Shown: piece after piece, positions 1-5,071 of the stretch
Numbering within the stretch: the first letter of the stretch is position 1
Layout of the letters: every line of letters starts with the position of its first letter
NCBI GenBank assembly: GCA_013821865.1
Contig: PNJM01000058.1
Coordinates: forward strand, 1 to 11,100
Reading direction: 5' to 3'
DNA: 11,100 nucleotides
Source of the DNA: Rhodocyclaceae bacterium
GTDB lineage: Bacteria; Pseudomonadota; Gammaproteobacteria; Burkholderiales; Rhodocyclaceae
The notes under the pieces: model-generated
What the model was told of the DNA's origin: nothing
The model's database searches: none
What the model saw: the letters and a program-made list of their open reading frames with translations, nothing else
Translations under genes and position numbers: made by a program

Positions 1-86
1 ACCTCGGCGGATACATCGCCATATCCGGCATCATCGCCGGCGCCTGGGTCGGTTCGCTGATCTACAAGAAAATCCTGGAGGGTTGA
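1..86 (+). CDS. C-terminal tail of a membrane protein, probable first half of a split YeeE/YedE transporter (partial)
   Basis: Only the last 27 codons are present, read from base 3 to the TGA at 84-86. The residues are mostly Ile, Ala and Gly and form most of one membrane helix (YIAISGIIAGAWVGSLIY), ending in a basic KKILEG tail. This fits the end of a polytopic inner-membrane protein with a cytoplasmic C-terminus. The next gene starts 4 bases later and is a YeeE/YedE half-protein, and in many proteobacteria this family is split over two adjacent genes. Identity as the partner half is therefore inferred from position and composition only; the fragment carries no diagnostic motif. Confidence 0.6.
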   Translation, partial: LGGYIAISGIIAGAWVGSLIYKKILEG

Positions 87-90
87 GACG

Positions 91-762
91 ATGACGCCTG
101 TCGCCGAGTGTCTCATTGCGTTCGTGTTCGGTTCCATCGTCGGGTTGCTGGTGCAGCGCTCCCGCTTCTGCAACACCGCCGCGCTGCGCGACGCCATCAT
201 GTTCAAGACCTACCGCAACACCAAGGCGCTGCTGGTGGCGATGATGATCCTGACCGTCGCGTTTACCGGGTTCATGTCGGTCGGCGCCGGACACCCGCTG
301 GATTTCGACGTCGGCTTCAATACCTTCATCGGCCTGTTCCTGTTCGGTATCGGCATGGTGCTCGCCGGCGCGTGCACCGTGTCCACCTGGGTCAAGGCCG
401 CCGAGGGCAATATCGGCGCCGTCTGGGCGCTGTTGTTCACCTTCATCGGGATGTTCCTGTTCTCGCTGATCTGGTCGTGGAACTACTGGCCGCCGGCCCC
501 CGCGAGCATGACGGGCGAGCCCAACCTGCCCGCGCTGCAGCTCGGCGCGGCCAACGCGCTCACGCTGCAGGAGAAGCTGGGCATCCCGGCGATCTTCTTC
601 GGGCTGGCGCAGACGCTGGTGCTGTTCATGATCTACCGGGCCCTCCGGCGCAAGGAACGGGCCCAGCAGACGAAGCACGAGGCGGAGGCGACCATACACA
701 AGGCGAAGGCCATGACGACGCAGGAAGGGGCCGGAACGGCGGCGCATGCCGCGTCGGAGTGA
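91..762 (+). CDS. YeeE/YedE-family sulfur transporter subunit (second half of a split pair)
   Basis: A 223-aa polytopic inner-membrane protein of the Sulf_transp (YeeE/YedE) family, whose studied member TsuA imports thiosulfate. Two family signatures are visible, each with a Cys in a short loop between helices: RSRFCNTAALRD (Cys27) and GIGMVLAGACTVSTW (Cys95). In TsuA, cysteines in such positions line the substrate path. About five hydrophobic segments are present (around residues 8-22, 46-64, 78-98, 108-128 and 167-183). The length is about half that of a full YeeE, as expected for a two-gene transporter. After the last helix comes a charged, Ala/Lys/Glu-rich cytoplasmic tail of about 40 residues. 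The ATG at 91 has a GGAGGG site at 78-83, inside the end of the preceding gene. The transported species (thiosulfate, persulfide or another sulfur compound) cannot be read from the sequence. Confidence 0.88.
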   Translation: MTPVAECLIAFVFGSIVGLLVQRSRFCNTAALRDAIMFKTYRNTKALLVAMMILTVAFTGFMSVGAGHPLDFDVGFNTFIGLFLFGIGMVLAGACTVSTWVKAAEGNIGAVWALLFTFIGMFLFSLIWSWNYWPPAPASMTGEPNLPALQLGAANALTLQEKLGIPAIFFGLAQTLVLFMIYRALRRKERAQQTKHEAEATIHKAKAMTTQEGAGTAAHAASE

Positions 763-787
763 GTGGAAAACAGGGGGAGCCGGCACA

Positions 788-1096
788 ATGGGTTTGTTCG
801 GATCGAAGAAAAGCAAGGAAGAGGCGGGCGCGGCGGCCGGCGAGGTGACGCTCGGCGACGGCGCCACCTACCGGATCGCGCGCCGCGTGGATTGCCTGGG
901 GGATTCCTGCCCGCGCCCGCAGCTGATGACGAAGAAGACGCTGGGTGAGCTGGGCATGGGCGAAGTCGTCGAGGTGATGGTCGACAACCCCTCCTCGGTC
1001 GAGGCCCTGCCGCCGATGTGCGACGAGCTGGGTGCGACGCATCTCGAAACAATGAAGGCCGCCAACTGCTGGCGGGTCTTCATCCGCAAGGACTGA
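788..1096 (+). CDS. TusA-like sulfur carrier protein with N-terminal extension
   Basis: A 102-aa protein of the TusA/SirA/YeeD family. These small cytoplasmic proteins carry sulfane sulfur as a persulfide on the Cys of a CPxP motif. Here the motif is CPRP at residues 41-44, in the context VDCLGDSCPRPQLMTKKTL, with a second Cys at 36 and two more later (PPMCDE, ANCWRV). The rest follows the family fold, ending in a beta strand. About 30 residues precede the domain (MGLFGSKKSKEE and an acidic/Ala stretch), which ordinary TusA of about 80 aa lacks. I chose the ATG at 788 over the in-frame ATG at 746 because the run CAGGGGGAG at 770-778 is well placed for it and 746 lies inside the previous gene. 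It sits 25 bases after the transporter gene; YeeE-TusA pairing is common, and the carrier is thought to accept imported sulfur. Confidence 0.9.
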   Translation: MGLFGSKKSKEEAGAAAGEVTLGDGATYRIARRVDCLGDSCPRPQLMTKKTLGELGMGEVVEVMVDNPSSVEALPPMCDELGATHLETMKAANCWRVFIRKD

Positions 1097-1108
1097 CGGA
1101 GACGGTAC

Positions 1109-1321
1109 ATGATCGCGCGCTGGTTGATGCGGCTGTTCGTACTGGTATCGGCGGTTGCCTGCGTGGCCGGCCTCGCCTACGTCTATGCCAGGCCGCCGCA
1201 GAGCATGCTCGTGACGCGGGACGGCATTCCGCACTTCACGCCGCCGGTGATCGATCCCAGGACGGGCGAAGGCGTTCCGGTGGAGCGGCTCGTGCGCCAC
1301 TATCGGGGAGAACGGCAATGA
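1109..1321 (+). CDS. Small single-span membrane protein (70 aa), unknown function
   Basis: A 70-aa protein with a basic N-terminus (MIARWLMR), one hydrophobic helix at residues 8-26, and a soluble tail of about 44 residues expected to lie in the periplasm. The tail contains IDPRTGEGVPVERLVRHY, which is closely matched by a motif in the 91-aa protein at 1423-1698, so the two appear to be paralogues. A GGAG at 1098-1101 precedes the ATG. It starts 12 bases after the TusA-like gene, and its stop overlaps the next ATG (ATGA at 1318-1321), which implies translational coupling. I do not recognise the family. The helix could be an uncleaved signal anchor. The only Cys (residue 18) is inside the helix. 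Confidence 0.75.
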   Translation: MIARWLMRLFVLVSAVACVAGLAYVYARPPQSMLVTRDGIPHFTPPVIDPRTGEGVPVERLVRHYRGERQ

Positions 1322-1410
1322 CGCTCGATTTCGAGACGACGATGCAGTTGGCGATGTTTGTGGTCGCTTTTGGCGTGTTCTATCTCGCCCTGACCAGCGA
1401 TTCGCTCTGA
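1318..1410 (+). CDS. 30-aa membrane microprotein
   Basis: A 30-residue open frame, MTLDFETTMQ followed by a hydrophobic helix (residues 11-26, LAMFVVAFGVFYLAL) and a short polar TSDSL end. Its ATG overlaps the stop of the preceding gene as ATGA, and a GGGGAG site lies at 1305-1310 with 7 bases to the start. The acidic N-terminus and single helix suggest an integral microprotein, perhaps a subunit or stabiliser of the nearby membrane complex. No family is recognised. Support comes from the coupled start, good ribosome-binding site, tight fit between two genes and clean transmembrane composition; there is no homology evidence. Confidence 0.6.
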   Translation: MTLDFETTMQLAMFVVAFGVFYLALTSDSL

Positions 1411-1422
1411 CGCGGAGAAAAC

Positions 1423-1698
1423 ATGGACCGTGGAAGCTGGTTTTACTGCCTAGGCGCGCTGGCGGCCAGCCTCGCCGTGTGCGCCGCGGGTTTTTCGTTT
1501 GCCGCGATGCCGCGAGACGCCCTCGAGGCGGCGAAGCGGCCGGCGTCGGCCGAAACCCTGCCGGACATCGACCTCGGCAGCGGATTCGGCAAGGTTTCGG
1601 TTGTCGAGCTGGTGGGTTACTACATCGAGAACCCGCCGGCGCCGGCCGGCGCCGCGGGCGGTGCCGTTCCGGCGGCGAAGCGTTTCGGCGGCTGTTGA
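1423..1698 (+). CDS. Membrane-anchored small protein with C-terminal Gly-Gly-Cys arm (91 aa)
   Basis: A 91-aa protein with one hydrophobic segment (residues 7-28) followed by a periplasmic part. Residues about 46-70 carry PDIDLGSGFGKVSVVELVGYY, the same pattern as in the 70-aa protein at 1109-1321 (I-D, then G-x-G, then V-x-V-x-x-L-V-x-x-Y). The last 20 residues are almost wholly Pro, Ala and Gly, then KRFGGC and the stop, so the protein ends on a cysteine at the tip of a flexible arm. This arrangement recalls SoxY, whose GGCGG arm carries the sulfur substrate during thiosulfate oxidation, although no SoxY domain is visible. GGAG at 1414-1417 precedes the ATG. The next gene begins 2 bases after its stop. 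Function is unknown; a sulfur-carrier or docking role is inferred. Confidence 0.75.
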   Translation: MDRGSWFYCLGALAASLAVCAAGFSFAAMPRDALEAAKRPASAETLPDIDLGSGFGKVSVVELVGYYIENPPAPAGAAGGAVPAAKRFGGC

Positions 1699-1700
1699 GC

Positions 1701-2681
1701 ATGCATTCCCGGCAGATCATCGCTGCGGCCGGCCTGCTCCTGCTGGCGCTTGCGTCCCCGCTGCGCGCGGCCGGCGACTTTGCCTATGTCCGGGCGTCGC
1801 GGCCGGCGCTCGATGCCGGCGCCGTGGTGATCGACGCCCGGCCGCTCGATGCCTGTACCCAAAGAAGCTTCGCCGGCGCGCGCTGCCTTGCCGCCGCGGA
1901 ATTCCTCGGTCCGCACCGTCGGCTGGCCGGCTTCCGCGACATTCTCTGGCTGCTCGGCACCGCCGGATTGCGCGGCAACGAAACCGTGCTGGTGATCGGA
2001 CAGGATCCGCTCGAACGCGATTTCGTCGCCGGCCTGCTCCACCTGGCCGGACAGGCGCGGGTGCTGATCCTGACGGCGCCTGCGACGCGCGAACTGGCCG
2101 GAGGGCTTCCGGCCGCTCCGGGGGTTGCGCGCAGCTTTACCCGCGAAGTCGTGTTCGAGGCGCCCATGCGTGACACCCTGGTCGTTCTCGGGCGCGAGTT
2201 GCGCGGCATGCAGCCGGCGCCTCTCCTGCTGGACGGCCGGAACGCGGAAGAATACTGGGGCGAGACGGTACGCGCCGCGCGCGGCGGGCATCTGCCCGGC
2301 GCCGTCAGCCTGCCCGCGGCGCAACTGCGTGCCGCGGAGAAGGCGTCCGGCACGTCGCTGCCGGCGGGCTCGCCCGTGGCGTACGGCCATGACGCCGTCG
2401 AGGGCATCGCCTACTTCACCCTGCTGCGGGCCGGCCACGACACGCCGGCGCGCGTCTATGTCGAGGGCTGGGCCGAGTGGGCCGCCAACGGCGCCTTGCC
2501 GGCGGACAGCGTGGCCTACCCCGACCGGGCGCCCGTCCCGGGCGCTTTGCCGGCGGAAAGTTCGCCTCGCGGCGAAGAGTCGCCGGCCGGACCGTGGATC
2601 GCCGCGGCCGCCGCCATCCTCGCGGCGCTGGCGGCGGCATTCGTGCTGGGGCGCGCAATGGGCCGCGGGAGCGCTGCCTGA
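1701..2681 (+). CDS. Membrane-anchored tandem rhodanese-like protein lacking catalytic cysteines
   Basis: A 326-aa protein. Residues 1-23 form a signal peptide (MHSRQIIAAAGLLLLALASPLRA). Two rhodanese-like domains follow at roughly 28-150 and 160-275. In the first, VVIDARPLDAC and GARCLAAAEF match the usual aspartate strand and substrate-loop positions; in the second these are LLLDGRNAEEYWGE and GGHLPGAVSLP. Where rhodaneses have the catalytic Cys loop, domain 1 has VIGQDPLERD and domain 2 has VAYGHDAVEG (Gly at residue 229), so neither can form the normal persulfide. A hydrophobic helix (about 296-317) and a short basic tail anchor the C-terminus, leaving the domains in the periplasm. I chose the ATG at 1701 because it gives a complete signal peptide and lies 2 bases after the upstream stop; longer in-frame starts would overlap the previous gene. 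It may bind sulfur compounds or scaffold partners rather than catalyse. Confidence 0.85.
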   Translation: MHSRQIIAAAGLLLLALASPLRAAGDFAYVRASRPALDAGAVVIDARPLDACTQRSFAGARCLAAAEFLGPHRRLAGFRDILWLLGTAGLRGNETVLVIGQDPLERDFVAGLLHLAGQARVLILTAPATRELAGGLPAAPGVARSFTREVVFEAPMRDTLVVLGRELRGMQPAPLLLDGRNAEEYWGETVRAARGGHLPGAVSLPAAQLRAAEKASGTSLPAGSPVAYGHDAVEGIAYFTLLRAGHDTPARVYVEGWAEWAANGALPADSVAYPDRAPVPGALPAESSPRGEESPAGPWIAAAAAILAALAAAFVLGRAMGRGSAA

Positions 2682-2971
2682 TGGAAATCCTGTTCCATGT
2701 CACTACGGCGGCGGGCGCGCGATTGCTGCCGCCCCTGGCCCGCGCCTGCGGCCGGGCGGGGCGCAGCTTCGGCTGCTTCTTCACCCATGATGGAGTGGCG
2801 GGCCTGCGCGACGCGGCCCTGTCGGCGGCGCTGGCCGGGGCATCCCGGGCGGTGGTGTGCGAGGAATCCTGGCACCGCTTTTGCGCCGATGCGCCGTGCC
2901 CGGTGGAACTCGGCAGCCAGACCATCAACAGCGCGCTGATGGGCGAATCGGCGCGCGTGGTCAGCCTTTGA
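2681..2971 (+). CDS. DsrE-like sulfur relay protein, cysteine-rich
   Basis: A 96-aa cytoplasmic protein of the DsrE/DsrF-like alpha/beta fold: an initial strand (MEILFHVTT), a helix, a second strand (FGCFFTHDGV), then a strand ending ASRAVVCEESW and a terminal ARVVSL strand. It has five cysteines, at 23, 32, 60, 68 and 73. Cys60, at the end of the third strand, is the best candidate for the conserved persulfide-carrying Cys of DsrE/TusD, and the FCADAPC pair nearby may support it. DsrE-type proteins take sulfur from TusA-like carriers, and a TusA-like gene lies upstream in the same train. The start overlaps the previous stop as TGATG (2679-2683). The following gene encodes a second DsrE-like protein with the same VVSL ending, 4 bases downstream. 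Confidence 0.82.
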   Translation: MEILFHVTTAAGARLLPPLARACGRAGRSFGCFFTHDGVAGLRDAALSAALAGASRAVVCEESWHRFCADAPCPVELGSQTINSALMGESARVVSL

Positions 2972-2975
2972 AATC

Positions 2976-3266
2976 ATGAGGACGGAGAGCAGGAGGAAGG
3001 AGATTCTCGTTCTGGCGAGGCGCGACCACACCGAGGCCATGCGCGTCGCCGCCGGCCTGACCATTTTCGGCCATGCGGTCGGCCTCGTCTTCATGGGCCG
3101 GCCGGTGGCGGAGAACGAGGAGAACGCCGCCATGGCGGAATTGCTGGAACTGTCGGACATCGCGCCGCGCACCACGGTGGCGGCCATGGCGGAGGATCTG
3201 CCATACCTCGACGCCGGCGCCTTCGCGAAAGCGCTGCGCGCCGCCGATATAGTGGTCAGCCTCTGA
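2976..3266 (+). CDS. DsrE/DsrF-like protein, cysteine-free
   Basis: A 96-aa protein with the DsrE-like alpha/beta pattern: strand EILVLARRD, a helix with EAMRVAAGLTIFG, strand HAVGLVFMGRPV, an acidic ENEENAAMAELLEL segment and a final AADIVVSL strand. It contains no Cys, so it cannot carry persulfide and may be a structural partner of the Cys-rich neighbour, much as only some subunits of DsrEFH/TusBCD carry sulfur. The ATG at 2976 is used. Its residues 8-11 (KEIL) align with residues 1-4 (MEIL) of the preceding protein, and AGGAGGAAGGAG lies at 2991-3002 inside the reading frame, so the first seven residues are an extension relative to its neighbour. The next gene starts 2 bases after the stop. 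The family call rests on fold pattern and context. Confidence 0.75.
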   Translation: MRTESRRKEILVLARRDHTEAMRVAAGLTIFGHAVGLVFMGRPVAENEENAAMAELLELSDIAPRTTVAAMAEDLPYLDAGAFAKALRAADIVVSL

Positions 3267-3268
3267 GA

Positions 3269-3460
3269 ATGAGCATGCGGATTTTGCAGTTGCACACCGG
3301 GCTGTTCCCGGACGCGGATACGATATTCGATGCGCTTGCGGGGCTGTCGTCCGGCGACGCCGTCGAGCGCATCGACATCTCGCGGCCGGAGATGGGGGAG
3401 GAGGACTGGGATCGGGTGGTTGAGGCGGTCCTGGCTTCCGATCGGGTTATAACCACATGA
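3269..3460 (+). CDS. Small conserved-looking protein of the DsrE-like cluster (63 aa)
   Basis: A 63-aa cytoplasmic protein: an initial strand (MRILQLHTGLF), a helix (ADTIFDALAGL), a short strand (AVERIDI), a charged helix (EMGEEDWDRVVEAVL) and a final SDRVITT strand. The last part resembles the ends of the two preceding DsrE-like proteins (AADIVVSL). It contains no Cys. It sits 2 bases after the previous stop; an in-frame ATG at 3275 is an alternative start. The position after two DsrE-like genes is where DsrH/TusB stands in the dsrEFH order, but the sequence is shorter and I see no DsrH signature, so I leave it unassigned. Coding status is supported by tight spacing and a balanced alpha/beta composition. 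Confidence 0.68.
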   Translation: MSMRILQLHTGLFPDADTIFDALAGLSSGDAVERIDISRPEMGEEDWDRVVEAVLASDRVITT

Positions 3461-3479
3461 CGCACCAAGGAGGATACTC

Positions 3480-4415
3480 ATGAAAAAGCGAATGGCAACA
3501 AAGCTCCACGCCTTGCTCGGCGGCGCACTCGTCCTGCTTTTCACATCCTTGCAGGCATTCGCCGCCGTCGAGCCGCTGGTCGACGTTGAATGGGCCAAAG
3601 CGAACACCGGCAAGCCGGGAGTCGTATTCATCGACTTCCAGCCGGCCACCGACTATCTGCGCGGCCACATCCCGGGTGCGGTCAACAGCAACTACGGCAA
3701 GGACGGCTGGCGCGAGGAACGCGCCGACAAGGTGCCCGACATGCTGCCGGCCAAATTCGACGCGCTTGCCGACATGATCGGCAAGCTCGGCATCGACAAC
3801 CAGACCCACGTCGTACTGGTGCCGCCGGGCATGTCGTCGACCGACATGGGCATCGGCACCCGCGTCTACTGGACCTTCAAGGTGCTGGGCCACGACAAGG
3901 TTTCCCTCCTCGACGGCGGCATGGCGGCCTACACCAGGGACAAGAAGAATCCGCTGCAGGCCGGAGGCGCCAAGCCGGAGGCGAAGAGTTTCAAGGTGGA
4001 TGTCCGCAAGGAAATGATCGTCACCATGGACGACGTCAAGAAGGCCAAGGCTGCCGGCGTGCTCCTGGTCGACAACCGGCCCGAAGACCAGTTTGCCGGC
4101 ATCAACCGGCACCCGAAGGCCACCGAAAGCGGCACCATCGAGGGCGCGAAAAACCTGCCGAATACATGGATGACCGTCAACGGCATGGGCGAATTCCGCA
4201 AGCGCGCCCAGCTCGAGCAGCTCTACAAGGTCGCGGCGGTGCCGACCAGCGGCGAGCAGATCAACTTCTGCAACACCGGCCACTGGGCGTCCGTCGGCTG
4301 GTTCGTCTCCAGCGAACTGATGGGCAACAAGAAGGCGAAGCTCTACGACGGCTCGATGACGGAATGGACCATGCTCAAGGGCGGCTCCGTCGAGCAGAAG
4401 GTCAAGCTCCAATAA
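3480..4415 (+). CDS. Periplasmic tandem-rhodanese sulfurtransferase with active-site Cys
   Basis: A 311-aa secreted sulfurtransferase. A signal peptide covers residues 1-28 or 29 (MKKRMATK, a Leu-rich core, then AFAA). Two rhodanese domains follow. Domain 1 (about 30-160) has VVFIDFQPATDYLRGHIPGA and DGGMAAY but no Cys in its active loop (VLVPPGMSST). Domain 2 (about 180-300) has VLLVDNRPEDQF, a GTIEGAKNLP segment and the loop CNTGHWAS with the presumed catalytic Cys264, then YDGSMTEW. This is the usual two-domain layout with an inactive first and an active second domain, which transfers sulfane sulfur (for example from thiosulfate) to a thiol acceptor. A strong AAGGAGG site at 3467-3473 lies 6 bases before the ATG, suggesting high expression relative to the rest of the train. 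It shares base 4415 or its TAA stop region with the cytochrome start that follows. Confidence 0.9.
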   Translation: MKKRMATKLHALLGGALVLLFTSLQAFAAVEPLVDVEWAKANTGKPGVVFIDFQPATDYLRGHIPGAVNSNYGKDGWREERADKVPDMLPAKFDALADMIGKLGIDNQTHVVLVPPGMSSTDMGIGTRVYWTFKVLGHDKVSLLDGGMAAYTRDKKNPLQAGGAKPEAKSFKVDVRKEMIVTMDDVKKAKAAGVLLVDNRPEDQFAGINRHPKATESGTIEGAKNLPNTWMTVNGMGEFRKRAQLEQLYKVAAVPTSGEQINFCNTGHWASVGWFVSSELMGNKKAKLYDGSMTEWTMLKGGSVEQKVKLQ

Positions 4416-5053
4416 GCGCGCGGAAACGTCGCATCCTGTTCTTCGCCGTGGCGGCCGTGCTGGCCGCCACGGCGCTTGCGCAGGACGAACATCAGCGGCG
4501 GCTCGGCGCGGAACTGGTCGTCATGGCCGGCGATGCGCGCCGGCTTGCGGCGGGGAGCGAGCCGGCGAGGCAGCTGGCCGGGGTTCGCGCGCGGCTGGCG
4601 GGAGCTTTTTCGTCGCTGCCGCTATTGCTGCGCCAGGCCGGCGGCGGCGGCGCCGAACGGGTGCCGGGGTTGCGCGCGGCTTTCACGCGCGGCGACTGGA
4701 AAGCGCTCGACAAGGGACTGGGCGAACTGCGCCGGCGCCACCCGCTCGACCTGGGCCGCATACTGCCGGCGACGCCGACAGCAGAGCGCCTGCGTCTGGG
4801 AGAGTCGATTCACCGCCAAGCCTGCGCCGGCTGCCACGATACGCCGGCTGCCGACGATCGGGGAAAGTCCCGGCCGGATGTCTTCCTCCCCGCATTCAAC
4901 CTGGCCGGCCAGATGCGGACCATGCCGCAGGAGGAGTTTGCGGCCCGCCTGCTGAATGGCGTGCGGGGAAACGCAAGCACCGCCTACCACAACCCCTTCA
5001 GCGACCTCGAGATCCGGGCCCTGATCGCCTACTATGCCGGCGGCGCACGCTGA
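4412..5053 (+). CDS. Secreted c-type cytochrome with helical N-terminal region; probable non-canonical start
   Basis: A periplasmic monohaem cytochrome c. The haem-binding motif CAGCH is at 4823-4837 (residues 138-142 if translation starts at 4412), and the C-terminal FSDLEIRALIAYYAGG is the typical last helix of class I cytochromes. About 100 residues of Ala/Arg/Leu-rich helical sequence come first and match no domain I know. A full signal peptide, SARKRRILFFAVAAVLAATALAQ, is encoded from 4415, but no ATG or GTG precedes it in frame. The best start is ATA at 4412, overlapping the rhodanese stop as ATAA, with AGAAGG at 4396-4401 upstream. CTG at 4436 and GTG at 4448 are alternatives that lose the basic n-region, and the first ATG (4523) would remove the export signal. 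Expected Met ligation is also uncertain: His193 (AYHNP) stands near the usual Met position. It probably takes electrons from sulfur chemistry in this cluster. Confidence 0.82.
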   Translation: MSARKRRILFFAVAAVLAATALAQDEHQRRLGAELVVMAGDARRLAAGSEPARQLAGVRARLAGAFSSLPLLLRQAGGGGAERVPGLRAAFTRGDWKALDKGLGELRRRHPLDLGRILPATPTAERLRLGESIHRQACAGCHDTPAADDRGKSRPDVFLPAFNLAGQMRTMPQEEFAARLLNGVRGNASTAYHNPFSDLEIRALIAYYAGGAR

Positions 5054-5071
5054 TCTCCCCGGGCCGGGACA

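Noticed and set aside
1465..1490. Lipobox-like LAVC in the 91-aa protein (Cys20)
   Set aside because: The residue before the Cys is Val rather than Gly/Ala/Ser and the Cys lies within the hydrophobic core; a plain membrane anchor is more likely.
2516..3649. - strand 377-aa open frame across the DsrE-like genes
   Set aside because: It crosses four well-spaced + strand genes and shows no recognisable domain.
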